This document shows positions 1-11,394 of a stretch of DNA of 64,000 bases, one piece after another (positions within the stretch are counted from its first letter, which is position 1; the number at the start of each line of letters is the position of its first letter). This DNA is from Malachius bipustulatus (taxonomy: Eukaryota > Arthropoda > Insecta > Coleoptera > Melyridae), in NCBI GenBank assembly GCA_910589415.1, contig OU342631.1, positions 12,524,001 through 12,588,000 of the forward strand. The letters are read 5' to 3'. Made by a program: the position numbers and the translations under genes. The notes under the pieces were generated by a model. That model was not told the origin of the DNA, did not search any database, and saw only the letters and a list, made by a program, of their open reading frames with translations.

Positions 1-460
1 ACGAAACTTCTCCGAAATCATCGGTTGGAGCCTGAAAAATTTCATTTCAAAATTTAAATTATTTAAAAATTACTTAAAGTACTTCGGAACAATTATTTCA
101 TTAAAAATTTTAACTCCCCTACCTACCTTAAAAAATTGTTCATATGAAGGAAAAGAATCTCCCGTTTCGTTGTGATGCCTGAACAGCACCTTGTACCCGT
201 TGTACTCTCCTTGACACCTGATCCTCAATTTCACGGCGCTGCAGGAGCTCAGATCCACGGAAACGTGCTTATTGACTCCTGCGAATCCAGCGCCGTTCGG
301 TTGGGGGTTCAGCAGAGTGAAGAAGATTCCTCTGCGGAATATTTGGGTCTGCTGGATGACAAGTGACGCCTTGGATTTTCCCACCTCTCTCACCGTGTCA
401 GAGCTTTCGATCCAATCTGCGGCGGTTTCTTTGTTGGTAAAATCGGCCAGTTCAATTTCG
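1..460 (-). CDS. CIA30-domain protein, partial (two exons)
   Basis: Two minus-strand exons are visible. Exon 460-127 follows a polypyrimidine tract and CAG and ends at AAG before a GTAGGT donor. The next exon starts at 31, after TTTTTCAG, and runs off the window edge. Phase is 0 across the junction, reading ...SYEQFFK then APTDDFGEVS. The first exon reads DFTNKETAADWIES, then IFFTLLNPQPNGAGFAGV, then SVDLSSCSAVKLRIRCQG. This is the pattern of the CIA30 / NDUFAF1 fold, a jelly-roll-like domain: an N-terminal strand with D-W, a G-F-A-G-V loop, a D-L-S...L-R-I-R-C-G strand. NDUFAF1 itself assists mitochondrial complex I assembly, but insects also have other CIA30-domain proteins, so I do not assign NDUFAF1. 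Upstream exons and the start codon were not found between 461 and 1041. The domain call is fairly sure; orthology is not. Confidence 0.7.
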
Positions 461-1041
461 CTGCAGAAAAATCAGGTTAGATGTTTGTTTTTCAGATATG
501 TTTCAAGGAAATTTTGCAATCTTGCACCTGCAGAGTAATTTCTGTTAAGCTCATTTACAAAAAAGAAGAATTCCAAGATTATAAGACGTGAACGGTATAT
601 TTTGGTTTGATATAAAGACCATTTGGGGGAAAGGAGTAAACTACGCTGTATAATGGATGAAGTAAGAAGACAGGCAAAATTCAGGTTGAAAGAGACTGCG
701 TTATTTTGAACAAGTTATAAGAATGAAGCAGGTTTACGTTGGTAGCAGGATCAATGAGTTTGCAGGTTGAAGGAAAAAGAAACGGGATGAAGACGAAAAA
801 ATTGTGTTGCAAATGACTTAAGAGAAATAATGCAAAGGAATTTTAAACAGGGAAAGAGTGGAAGAAGAAATAGATGATAGCAACCACTACACCTAGTAAG
901 AAAAAGAAGGCAAAAAAAACTCATAAAAAATGATTTTTTTTGGAACGTTTCAGTAACGGAAAAACGAAAAATAACCTAAAAGACAGGATTTTTTGAGAAT
1001 TCTGTTACAACAAAACAAATGCCAATTTTTCTCTATTGGAA
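461..1041. other. Gene-free AT-rich stretch
   Basis: This is the intron or upstream region of the CIA30 gene. It is rich in GAAGAAA-type runs. No open frame with coding character and no repeat structure was recognised. Confidence 0.5.
1033..1041 (+). repeat. 9-bp target site duplication, left
   Basis: CTATTGGAA directly before the left inverted end at 1042, matched exactly at 1993-2001. Confidence 0.75.
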
Positions 1042-1992
1042 AGCTTCGTGAAGTGAGCCGGAAAAACTCGGGAAAAACAGATTGCTATAGCACATTCGGT
1101 TGACCATCGTTTGACCACGTTTGACCACCCATGCAATAATTTCGTTTGACCACCTCCAGAAAAAAAAATTATTTACTTAAATTTAAGCTACGAGAGTGAA
1201 TTTTCTGGTTGCTTGGATGAACTGAAAGACACAAGTTTTCCTACAACTTTTGCAGAAAATTTTAACAAAGTAAGCTTCCAAGCTATGACCTTTTCCGGTT
1301 AATTGAGATAATTTAAAATTTATATTTTTTCACAGTTTTTTTTCATTTACATTTACCAGCCTCTCTCTCCAATTTCCCGATGTCTTGAGCTTCGTGAAGG
1401 GACCGGAAAAACTCGGGAAAACAAATTATAGCGCATTCGATTGACCACCCAATAATTTAGTTTGGCCACGTCCAGAAAAAAGATATGATTTTTTTCAATT
1501 TCCGTTGCGACTAACTTCACAATTCTACAATTCTCTTTGGAAGCTAAACGGTTTGTTTGCGGAAGTCTAAACACTCCCGTGAAGTTTGAGGGTTCACTTC
1601 ACGCGGACCCCACTTTTCTCAGGAAATGAGTTTTGATGTGATAAGTAGCAACAAAACTAGGAGTTCTAGAAATCCTGTGTATATTCCGCAAAGGGTTCTG
1701 CGGATTTTTTTATTTAAAAAATTTATAAAAAATCGCTGAAATGAGTTCTGATTAGAGTTCTGGGTAACCCCCGAAGAGTTCTATTGAAAAAAAACCGAGT
1801 GAGCATGTTTCAACTTCAGAACTTCAGAGAACAAACCGTTTAGTTTCCAGAAAAAATTATAGAATTGTGAAGTTAGCCGGATCGGAAATTCAAAAAAATC
1901 ATATCTTTTTTTCTGGACGTGGTCAAACGATGGTCAATCAAATGCGCTATAGCAATCTGTTCCCAATTTTTTCCGGCTCACTTTACGAAGCC
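1042..1992. mobile_element. Mutator-like non-autonomous DNA element
   Basis: Inverted ends of about 100 bp face each other. The left end starts at 1042 (GCTTCGTGAAGTGAGCCGG) and the right end finishes at 1992 (its reverse complement reads GCTTCGTAAAGTGAGCCGG). Both continue into TTGACCATCGTTTGACCA and CCAGAAAAAA. The direct flanks are identical 9-mers, CTATTGGAA at 1033-1041 and 1993-2001. A 9-bp duplication with long inverted ends is typical of Mutator-like elements; that superfamily call is an inference. A second internal copy of the left end lies at 1387-1500, so the element carries a partial duplication of its own terminus. There is no transposase frame. Relatives occur at 17338-17985 and 35915-36290. 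Confidence 0.75.
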
Positions 1993-2001
1993 CTATTGGA
2001 A
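1993..2001 (+). repeat. 9-bp target site duplication, right
   Basis: CTATTGGAA directly after the right inverted end at 1992, matching 1033-1041. Confidence 0.75.
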
Positions 2002-3874
2002 CCATAAAAGTTTTGAATTTATGGATAAATAATTGGTAATTGGTTAGATGGCTATTCAAAAACTAAAAATTTTACATCGATCACCAGAATATCCATCATC
2101 AGCGTTCCGAGGACATTTTGGAACAAGAAGTAAAACTTGCTTCCAGAATGAACGAAAAACTCAGGTAAAAGGGAATTCATGCAATTTTACAAATTAATCA
2201 AACTTTCGTAGTCAGTCTTAAATTGGGTATCGATGGGGGGGGGTATAAAAAACATATTTTGAACAATTTTTTAAATAAAACGAACGATTCAAGTTTTTTT
2301 TTAACAGTTATTGGAAGTTATTGGTGATCAAAATTTCATTATTTTATCTACTCCCTGTTGTTATAGTAGCTGATCAAAAGTAACTGATAAAAATTAACAC
2401 CCTCACATCCCACACCATATACGGGAACTCGAGCGATTGTTCCTTTAATTGGTTATTCAGTTGCAGGGATGTGTGGAGAAATGCAATGAAAATCATTACT
2501 TTAAATTTAAATAGAAAACTATGCGATAGAGTAGTTGAAGTTGCAGAATTCTATAATAGTTTACCTGATAAAATTTTAATTGATTTCACAGATCATTGTT
2601 TCATGATTTATTATTGTTAATATTATTATTACGATCTTGTTGGAAAAGTATTAAAAAATAACTATAATATAATGAAAAACATATTTAGTCAAAAAGTTGC
2701 CCCTCTACCTACATCTTATATTATTACAGATTGGAGTTTTCTTGATTTCAGAAAATTCTGTACAATAAAAAAGAGAAAAAGAAAACAATCTTACCTCATA
2801 TTTGCGGTGGGTAAATATATCAACGTGCTTTTGCTATTTGATTTGTTCAATAGAAACTGAACAAAATACAGTTGCTGCTTTGTTGGGTTTAGATTATAAT
2901 TGGTTCAAGTTCTTCAAAAAAGAACACTAGAATAATTTACGAGAATGGTGGCTAGATGTCGCCGACGTCATTGATGAATGGAATAATCAGATCACTTAAT
3001 TATTTAAATATTCACCTTACGTGACCTGCATATACTGCATACATTGAAAACGAGGAAGCAACACCAACACCAACACGACGTATATATTTACCACAATCGT
3101 GATTATTTTGTTAATTTTAATGTATAAATAATGATGCACTATTTATAATAGTGCAATTATTACGCAATTAAATAATAATAGAGTCCATTATTTATTATAA
3201 AAATTGCATAAAAATTAAAATAGAACTATTACTCACCAGTTCAGTACTTGCAGGACATTTATGGAGAGCAGCAAAAGAGGTAAAATCTTTACTTTAACCA
3301 TGTTTGCTGTTTATTCTCAACAAAGATCTCGGTAGGTATAATGAGAATAAATAACCTAATCTCTTAAATGCCAAGATAAATTATTTTTACTTGCGTTTGA
3401 TTTGACTTCATCAGTTCAGTGACGCTTGCTGACAAACAACATCGGTACAACAGAAGAAGTCTCATGCATTGACAGGTGTTCCTTTTTAAAACAAACACCT
3501 GCACCTTCACTATTATAGTAGGTAGGTACAGTCGAACCGTAAAAAAGCCCCTAAGCTATTTAATTTTTTTACTCCTTAGTTTTGTCTTTTTTGTTTAATG
3601 CGAGGACTTGAAACAAAAAAACGGCTCTCCCTCCCTTGAGAAATTTTTTTTTATCAAAATTTTTTTGATTTGATTTTTCTTGAAGACGGTACTTAGCTCC
3701 TAGATTTAAACCAAGTAATGGAGCTCTAAAAGTAACCAGATTCTGATAAAAATAGTAACGGACATGACAAAATAGTCCCTAGATCCTAACTGCACAGTTT
3801 TCTACTCGAGTTTGCCTTTTTTTATTACCAATTTAGTGCAAAAAATCGCATTTTTTTGTATTTAGGTTGGATAA
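2002..3874. other. Gene-free stretch
   Basis: AT-rich with short homopolymer runs and a TAGGTAGGTA microsatellite-like motif near 3521. The longest open frame (2672-2860, 62 codons) is lysine- and phenylalanine-rich by base composition and matches nothing I recognise. Confidence 0.5.
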
Positions 3875-4127
3875 CGTCAATCTTCATTTTACATTTAAAT
3901 GCTCAAAAACGGGTAAAAGTTGCGCTCAAACATGAGCGAAAACGCCCGAACGCAGCGAGTAGGGGTAAAACAGCAGATGAGGGGTACAATATAGCGCTTG
4001 TATTATTCTTTTCCCTCAACTGTTGTTCTACCCCCACTCTCGCGCGCTCAGCCGTTTTCGCTCATCTTTACACGCAATTTTGACCATTTTCGGCTTTTAA
4101 ATGGAAAACGAAGATTGGCTTTTATAG
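3875..4127. repeat. Small foldback repeat
   Basis: An imperfect palindrome centred near 4001. The left arm holds CAATCTTCATTTTACATTTA and ATGAGCGAAAACG; the right arm holds their reverse complements (CGTTTTCGCTCAT at about 4051 and a TAAATGGAAAACGAAGATTG stretch near 4097). Arms are about 110 bp with a short loop. There is no coding capacity, and a MITE-like origin is likely. Confidence 0.55.
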
Positions 4128-4572
4128 CTGAACACTTCTACTTTACAAATCCGTTTATAAATTCGAATCAGGCGACCTACAGAATATCCAGTTTCGCTGC
4201 AAAATATGGTATGAACAACTTTGCCCCGAAATTCGCCATTTTTAAGCGAAAATCGGGGTAAGAGAAATCAAGATACTGATGGACTTTTCTTCGACTTCCA
4301 GCGGTGCTCTGCAGATTTATCCGGCAACACTGGACTTACTTTATAAATTTAGAAAAAAACTTACAATTTTGAGTGAGAACTTCAAAATATTAACAATACA
4401 CTAACAAATTTGGATCGTCTAGCAAATAAGAATCAAATTTTCTCATGAGTACATTACTCAAGTACATGAATAATTAAAAAATAAAAAAAATTAATTAATT
4501 TATTCTCTTCAGCATAATTTCTTATATTAAAAAACAATTAAGAGCTCTTCAATAAATTTTAAATAAAACATT

Positions 4573-4967
4573 TGTTCCGTCCCCATTTCCCGTTCCTACA
4601 CCCGCCTGTGGTCCGGACGGCATAGTGCAATACGACGCATCGATACTCGCCCCGCACCCCTGAAGGAAGAACCTACAGGTGAGGAGAGACTCAAGATTAA
4701 GACTTCGAGACGGTCGCACGCAAAAATATCGCTCCGCGCTCCGCTATATTCGCACGCTCGCTGTTGTTACCCGCTTGTTTTTTCCTAATTATTTCTTATC
4801 CTTATCAATATATAATTCTTTACCCGCATTTATCGCTACACCGCCACTATTCATTAATCCGCGTTTATTGGGAATTACAGGAACTAAAGCTGTTTTCTGT
4901 ACCCTACCGCCGGCGTCTTAGACAGGTCGTAAAAATATAATTGCGCCTGTGATAAGAACCCCAAACA
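4573..4967 (+). repeat. 5' LTR of BEL/Pao element
   Basis: Starts TGTTCCGTCCCC and ends CCCCAAACA. It matches 14297-14706 almost base for base, except that it lacks 15 bp found in the 3' copy after GCTGTTGTTA. It is 395 bp long and directly followed by the primer binding site. Its open frames are incidental. Confidence 0.9.
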
Positions 4968-4968
4968 T

Positions 4969-4986
4969 TGGTCCTTCGAGCCGGAT
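4969..4986 (+). promoter_or_regulatory. Primer binding site, tRNA-Tyr type
   Basis: TGGTCCTTCGAGCCGGAT begins one base after the 5' LTR. It is complementary to the 3' end of an animal tRNA-Tyr (acceptor strand CGAAGGA plus CCA and the T-stem CCGGCT), as I recall that tRNA. Reverse transcription would start here. Confidence 0.75.
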
Positions 4987-5722
4987 ATAAGTCATTAATT
5001 GAAATCAGATCAATTAATCACATTTCAAAAAAAATCATTCGCATTTCATTTTGTCAAAATTTCAATGCAATAAGTTACTTTGCATTGATTATTTACTTTC
5101 CGCACTTGTTATTCGCAAAAATAAGCTATAGATACTTGTTTTTTCATTTTTTCGAAGTCACGAAGTTATTAATAACTTCATCGCGAAATTACAGCATTTG
5201 TTAACTTGCTACAAATTTGTAAATTTCATCATTCTTTAATTGTAATTGTGTTTAGAATATTTCATTCTAGAAAATAATTACCGCATGTAATAACTATTCG
5301 ATCGATCTTAATTAATTAGGTACCTATACGTATTGCTGAAAAATATTTGGTGAATATTTTGTACCCACACCCCTTGCTTGAAAAGTGTAGTCTGCCTTGG
5401 GGTAATAAAAACCCGTCCTCGTCTCACCTCACACCACTACGTTTTATTCTCTCTCGCTACTGTGTTTGCACCTTGCACGTGCAGGCAACTTTTAACAATT
5501 TTACTAATCCCGGTCTCCGGAAATATTATACCTACGTCGAGGTGGTATACTGGTTTGGAAATTATTGATTATTTTCAAGCTGAGTTGGTGTTGGTGTCGG
5601 TAGGTATATACTTATATACCTATAAGTTCAGAGAAGAATAATTCTATTATTCACGCATCATCCTTCTTTTACTCGCATTTTCAATTGAGAAAATTTAACT
5701 TTTATTAATTCGCTAATTCGCT
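4987..5722 (+). other. BEL/Pao leader region
   Basis: A non-coding leader of about 740 bp between the primer site and the gag start. Short open frames here (for example 5347-5568 and 5378-5641) have no domain character. Confidence 0.5.
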
Positions 5723-7490
5723 ATGTCTCTCACAATGGAAAAGGCTTTGTCTACCGGCAAAATTATGTTGTCTAGGCTACAGTCGATTTTAGATTTAGGT
5801 TCGAATGCAGGTACATCTGTTGACGAAAAATTTAAATTTCTCGCAGCTTTAGACTCAGCAGAAAGTCTATACAGGGGGTTTCATTTAGTCATTACAGACA
5901 CGCTAGTTGATGAAACATCAGATCAATGGAAATTGTTCTGCGATCAAATCGCTCAAATTGATGGGGTATATTTTGGAATTAAAGGTATTCAGTTACGTCT
6001 ATCGCAATCAGAACCTAAGGTTAAAGATTCTGACTCCTTAGTTGGGAAACCTGACGCTGTCTTGCCAGATGGGCGAGGTTCGAATGGGTCGCTAGAGTCA
6101 GTGGGTGGAACTCGATGCAATGTGCGTCTTCCTAAAATTGATCTTCCCCGTTTTGATGGAGACCTCAAATTATGGCATTCTTTCTATGACATTTTTAACT
6201 CGCTTATCCATAATAATTCCGATTTATCCTCAATAGAGAAATTCCAATATCTAATTTCTACGCTGTCAAAGGAACCTCTGGATCTCGTTCGTCACTTGCC
6301 TTTAACCGAAGAAAATTATGTCATCGCTTATCGTACTTTGATTGATCGCTATCAGAATGACAGAATCTTAGCTACCTATTATTGGAATGCTATTGCTAAT
6401 GCGCCCAAGTGTCGTCCAGACTCAACGCACTCCATGAGAGATCTTCTCAATTCTTTTACCGAGAATACCGCCGCGCTCCAGAAATTCTGGCAAGTTGATT
6501 TGTGGAATTTCACTATGCTAAATTGGCTTCTTCAGAAGACCGATGACTCGACTCGCAAGCGATTTGAATTGAAATTCGCGCAAGAAGACTTCCCTCTTTA
6601 TGAGGATCTTTTTACTTTTTTGACCAATCAGTGTCGAGCACTGGAGACACATGCCTTGAGTTCTCCAGCCACATCTTCTTTCAAGCAACAGCCATCACAT
6701 TCCAATAAAGGGAAGGTGAACTGGCGCACTGAGGACAGACGTAGTCCTCACGTGATGATGGTGTCTACCACTCGCGAGTCTCCCAACGCCGCTCATTTTA
6801 TTTATTGTTCGCATTGTCGCTCCAAGTCGCACACACTTCAAAGGTGTACCGCATTTTTAGGATTATCTCCTCATAATAGATTTACATTTGTCAAATCCGC
6901 TAACCTATGCACGAACTGCCTGAGTTCGGTGCATTCGTTCTCCTCTTGTCGCTCTACATCCACATGCAGACATTGCTCAAGTAAGCACCACACTCTACTG
7001 CATTTCTTTAAGGAAAATGACGACAGAATTTCTAACAAAGAAGTTCAAACTCCAAATGAGTCTTCCGCAACAAGTTCTTTTAATCCGCATTCTTCGCCAC
7101 CACTTGCCATGTCTTCCATTGGCGAAGCTTTAGGTACTCCTCAATCGATATTACTGGCCACGGTGCGGTTCCAGGTCCGTGATAAGTGGGGAAATTACCA
7201 ATCTGTTCGAGCCCTCTGTGATTCGGGCAGTCAAACTAGCTTCATGACAGAAAGATGTCGTAAGCGTCTCGCTCTTGAACTCATTCCATCTTCATCGTCC
7301 ATAACTGGAGTGGGTCATTCCGCTATATCCTCTGCGCACGGATATGTAAATTGTTCAATCCGTCCGGATGGATCTTCTACCAATTTGGGTGTCGCTGCCA
7401 TGGTGTTACCCTCTATCTGCTCGGAGTTACCGACTAGTCCGCTTTCAAATATTCATTGTTTCGAAAACTTGAAACTCGCTGATCCCTTGT
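5723..7490 (+). CDS. BEL/Pao gag-protease, 5' part of the gag-pol frame
   Basis: Starts at ATG 5723 (MSLTMEK). Residues about 1-130 are helical gag. At about 133-270 comes the DUF1759-like capsid region (LPRFDGDLKLWHSFYDIF, then LIDRYQNDRIL). At about 355-435 are Cys/His clusters of knuckle type (CSHCRSKSHTLQRC, CTNCLSSVHSFSSC, CRHCSSKHH). At about 495-590 is a DUF1758-like aspartic protease with the DSGSQTSFM active-site motif. The frame then enters the inserted element after the LADPL motif and stops at 7549 with residues encoded by the insert. The host frame resumes at about 11976: joining the flanks with one copy of GT keeps phase. The product would be the structural polyprotein that assembles virus-like particles in the cytoplasm. 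Confidence 0.88.
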
Positions 7491-7501
7491 CCCACACAGC
7501 A

Positions 7502-7925
7502 CAGCAATATTTCAGAAATATTGCAGAAATATTGCACTGCAATATTTGAAATATTTCTGCAACATTGCACAACATCTCTGCAACGTTGCAGCAAGATTGC
7601 AGCAACGTCTAAATGTCCAAAACTTGCAATATTTCAATGAAATATTGCAGCAAGATTTCAATGAAATATTGCAGCAAGATTTCAATGCAATATTGCAGCA
7701 AGATTTCAATGCAAGATTGCTGCAATATTTCAATGCAAGATTTCTGCAATATTTCATTGAAATCTTGCTGCAATATTTCATTGAAATCTTGCTGCAATAT
7801 TGCATTGAAATCTTGCTGCAATATTTCATTGAAATCTTGCAAGTTTTGGACATTTAGTCGTTGCTGCAATCTTGCTGCAACGTTGCAGATGTTTTGCAAT
7901 GTTTTGGAAATATTTTCGAAATTTC
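7502..7925. repeat. Left subterminal array and hairpin
   Basis: A nearly perfect palindrome of about 370 bp centred near 7733 (GCAACGTCTAAATGTCC at 7602 matches its reverse complement ending at 7864). Each arm is itself a tandem array of a 24-bp unit built from TTTCAATGAAATATTGCAGC. Because 24 is a multiple of three, all frames stay open and give repetitive pseudo-proteins on both strands. These are not genes. The unit contains self-complementary cores such as GCAATATTGC. Confidence 0.85.
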
Positions 7926-7999
7926 TGCTTTATCTTTTGCATTTCAAAAGGACTAATAATGCACCACTAGTAATGTTAAGTGATTTAGTAAATGAATAG

Positions 8000-9177
8000 C
8001 CTATTAAATTTCATTAAAATATCCAGAGCGGTATTACAGATATTATGCAAAAATTATTTATTTTTAAAAACTTTAACACCCTGTATCTCAAAAGTTAAGA
8101 CTTTTAGGACATACGTCCTTATGAAGTTTTCTTCTTAAAATGGACCAAAAAATCACCCCCTTAAATATTGACATTCAATTACAAAACACCCTGTATACAC
8201 AAGAAAATAGTACGATTTTAGCTCTTGATGTGTTTGCCCCCTCCGCTAATGCATCAGGAACGAAATCACCGCGAAAATCTATCACTTTTTTCCTTATATA
8301 ATAAATAACTATAATTTACATCCTCAATTATCAATTAATAATAATCAATAATCTAGAGTAAAGTAATTCTATAACTTTAAACTGATTGGTTTGAAATTGA
8401 GTAGGTTATAATAATTATTATGAGGTAGATTAAATTTCATGTATCTTTTTTGTTATAATTTTTAATTATAACATTAATTAGTTACAATACTTTTTTGTAA
8501 TGATAAAACATGATTTTTATGGTAAATAAACTGTAGATATATAAATAAATAAAATATATCCGATTCCAGATATTTTCAAATTCAGAGTTGGAAATTTTGA
8601 ATTATGTTGGTATACCTCTTCGAATACTGAGTTTTGTAACTACCTATGACAAGCTAAATTTTTAAAGAAAATGTATACTTATAACCAAATTTGACGTCGA
8701 TTGTATAATATTTTAACTACGTACGCTACACTGCCAAAATAGTAAAATAATATTTGGTTTGAGTATAATAAACTTCAGACATTGCTCAGAATCCATGCCT
8801 GCGCACTCGGTACTAGTTGTTCCAAGCAGTGAAATAAATTAAAATTTGTTTTCTTGTATATAAAAGAGTAAAAAAAGCATAGTATTAGATTCGCGATTAT
8901 GGCCATTAAGACTTGATGATGACTTCATAATCGCTCATATAATAAGATACAATTTTTGTAAAATAGAAAAATTATTCCTAATGGCATATGAGCACAATAG
9001 AAGTATTTGAACTTTTTTTAGCTCAAATCGGCCCTCCATGCAGAGCTTACAACTTTAAGAAAAAATATCACAACTAACTTGAATTTGAAAACGCCTTGAA
9101 TGGGATACCTATATTATTATTATTATTATAAAAAGACAACTATTCAAAATTTAAATAGCCAGGTAACTAAATTATTA
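8000..9177. other. Non-coding body of the inserted element
   Basis: AT-rich, with two CACCCTGTAT motifs near 8081 and 8189. No coding exon was recognised between the left array and the end of the DUF4806 gene. Confidence 0.4.
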
Positions 9178-9183
9178 TTTATT
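9178..9183 (-). terminator. Polyadenylation signal of the DUF4806 gene
   Basis: AATAAA on the minus strand, 20 bases after the TAA stop. Confidence 0.45.
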
Positions 9184-9202
9184 AATTAAATTATGAAGTA
9201 AA

Positions 9203-10189
9203 TTATTCACTATCGTTGGGAGGCTCCTGTGAGGGACCCACTATTTTCCTATTCGTCTCCCTGCTGTTCCTCAGAGTGGCCTGTGCTAGCCATTTTGAAA
9301 TAGCACTGGTGATTGCATCATCTGTTGCATCTTTTATGTGCAGACGAACAGTTTCTAAGGAAAAATAAAGTATTTTTTAAATAGTAATCAAGTTAAATGA
9401 CAGGAAAATGTGTATATGTATTTATTAATTCTCTATGACTCACTTGCTATGACTTGGTAGACTCTTCTAAACTCTTTAAAAGGCCTCTTCTTTTTGAATC
9501 CAGCCCAACTAAATTCTTGGACCAATGCATTTTTGAGTAGTTTCTTCAAAATTCCGTAGACTATAAAATTTAGATTGGTTCCCCCAACTCTTCTTAAAAA
9601 ACCGACCTGGAAAACAGATTAATACGGTTATCAAGGAACACTTGACAAAATACAAGCATTTTCACGTTCGCTTTAACAATTTTTTCCGAACAGAAAATTA
9701 TATAATATTTTACTTATTATTAAATCTACGTATAAGTTCTATACAACTTCTATTACATACCATCTTTTGAGAATAATTTGAATCAGATAAGTTTGATTCA
9801 AATTAGCTACAATTTTCAGCGGAAAGTTGTTAAAATCATCCTCGGTGGATGATTCCTCCGAGGATCTGCATTCTTCGAGTCACTGCATTGTGACTGTGAG
9901 TGGCCGCCTTCTGCTGTAGCTATAATAATGCATCCAGTCGAAGTTCAATTTGATTGATGCTTTTGATAATTGTGTTCAATTTAAAAATTACTTGCGTCTG
10001 GAATTCTGTAAAAATATAATAGTTCAATAAATAATTAAACATGGCAAAATCATTATAGACTCACGTGATGAAGTGGTGTCTTCTCCAATTCTGTTCACGG
10101 AGACAGAGGATGACCTGCCCCTGCTGTCAAATTGTTTTGATGAATGAAACAATTCATCAGTAGGTGTATGCTGCTGTTTTAAACTTAAC
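9203..10189 (-). CDS. DUF4806-domain gene carried by the inserted element (possibly decayed)
   Basis: Minus-strand exons: 10189-10065 (frame QQHTPTDELF...RIGEDTTSS), 10005-about 9923 (QFQTQVIFKLNTIIKSIN), a stretch near 9880-9770 (SSEESSTEDDFNNFPLKIV), 9606-9444 and 9354-9203. The last two join in phase across GTGAGT...TTAG. They give RRVGGTNLNFIVYGILKKLL, EFSWAGFKKK, then DATDDAITSAISKWLAQA, which is the DUF4806 pattern, and end in ...PPNDSE and TAA. DUF4806 is common in insects; its function is unknown to me. An in-frame TAG at 9922-9920 and an unclear junction near 9770 suggest decay or unresolved splicing. No start codon was found, although a spliced leader exon ending at 10253 with GTAAGT lies upstream. 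It may be an accessory DNA-binding protein of the element; that is inference. Confidence 0.6.
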
Positions 10190-10252
10190 CTGGCAAAAGA
10201 AAGACCTTATTGTTAAAAAAATATAAATTAAAAAATTATCTAGGTTACTTAC

Positions 10253-10550
10253 CTTTATTGTAGAAACGATGTATGAGGGTTTACTCGAACTCAGTCAGTT
10301 TACAAGGATAAGATATTGTATTAAGGTAATACGACTAATTCAGGTAGAACTCAAAAAGACACCTTGAAGAGAAAACGTGGTAGGTATTTTACGTGGTCGA
10401 CTGCGATTACCGATTGATTACACAATACACAAAAATAGAACTGCACAGGCACTGTTAACTGAAACACTCGAACTGTCGATGTATAAGGATTTGGGGTAGC
10501 TCAGAGAATCCTTGAGCTCAGCTCACCCACAGAAGAACTCTTTATACCTA
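10253..10550 (-). promoter_or_regulatory. Putative 5' leader exon and TATA region of the DUF4806 gene
   Basis: On the minus strand a TATAAAGAG lies near 10545. A 5' leader with no ATG follows and ends at CAATAAAG before GTAAGTAAC at 10252. The acceptor for the first coding-like exon is at 10190. Core promoter assignment is tentative. Confidence 0.3.
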
Positions 10551-10589
10551 GCTTGTTTAGCTCATTATCTCATTAGCACAGAACCCACA

Positions 10590-10677
10590 ATTCATTAGTT
10601 TCTCATTACGATCATTAGTTACTCATTACGGTCATTAGTTTCTCATTAACCTCATTACGATCATTAGTTTCTTATTT
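10590..10677 (+). repeat. Short tandem repeat of TCATTAG units
   Basis: Four to five variants of TCATTAGTTTCTCATTACGA in a row. It lies in the presumed upstream region of the DUF4806 gene. Confidence 0.6.
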
Positions 10678-11394
10678 AGTGTTTTGACTGTTTTGTTTTG
10701 ATGAGATGAGGGTGAAAGCAAAGTGAACGCGAACGGTGAATGGAATGGAATGGTGATTTGGTGATGGTGAATGCGAAGAGAAGAGAAAAAACATGAAGAA
10801 AGAACAGAAACAGAAGATGGTTGTTAGTTAGTTTTGTCGTTGAAGGGACAAGGAAGAGAACATAACAGAACACCAGTAACCAATCACTCCCCAAAACCAC
10901 AAAAGACGGTCACGCATGGTCACATGCGCAGTGCGAGCTTGCAATCTAATGGATTTGGCGGGTCAAAAGTGTATTCTAATTGCCGATTTAAAAACATTTA
11001 AAAATAGATTTGGGTTTATGATTTTCATCAAAGCAGAAATTCCGTTACACATATATATTTAGAAGAAAATAAAAAGAAGTAATATAATAAAATGAAAATG
11101 TAGTATCTATATGGTTTAATCAATTATTGTTTTAATTTAAAATGTATATTTCAATCGAGAAAGAAATTCAAAATTCATCATTATTTAAATCCAAGGAAAT
11201 TATGTTTTATATTAATATGACATAAATGCAAACAGACTGGACTTTTTAAACGCTACTATTATTGGTAGAGGTACTAACTATAATAAATGCATGCACACCT
11301 GGACAATTTTAAAAATTCGAACACCTTCGAGATTTTCGAATTTAAAAAGTAATTTTTTTCTATTAATTTTTTTAATCAAACTAATCAACTAATA

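Noticed and set aside
4679..4921. Arg-rich frame, repeated at 14403-14660
   Set aside because: It lies within both LTRs; an incidental frame of the LTR sequence.
7512..7999. Overlapping repetitive frames on both strands (NISMKYCSKISMKYC-like and ARLQQRLNVQNLQ-like)
   Set aside because: They come from a 24-bp palindromic tandem unit that keeps all frames open. There is no codon bias and the same peptide appears on both strands.
10676..10900. 74-codon minus-strand frame rich in Leu and Phe
   Set aside because: Antisense to a low-complexity GAAGAGAAG stretch in the inserted element; composition-driven.
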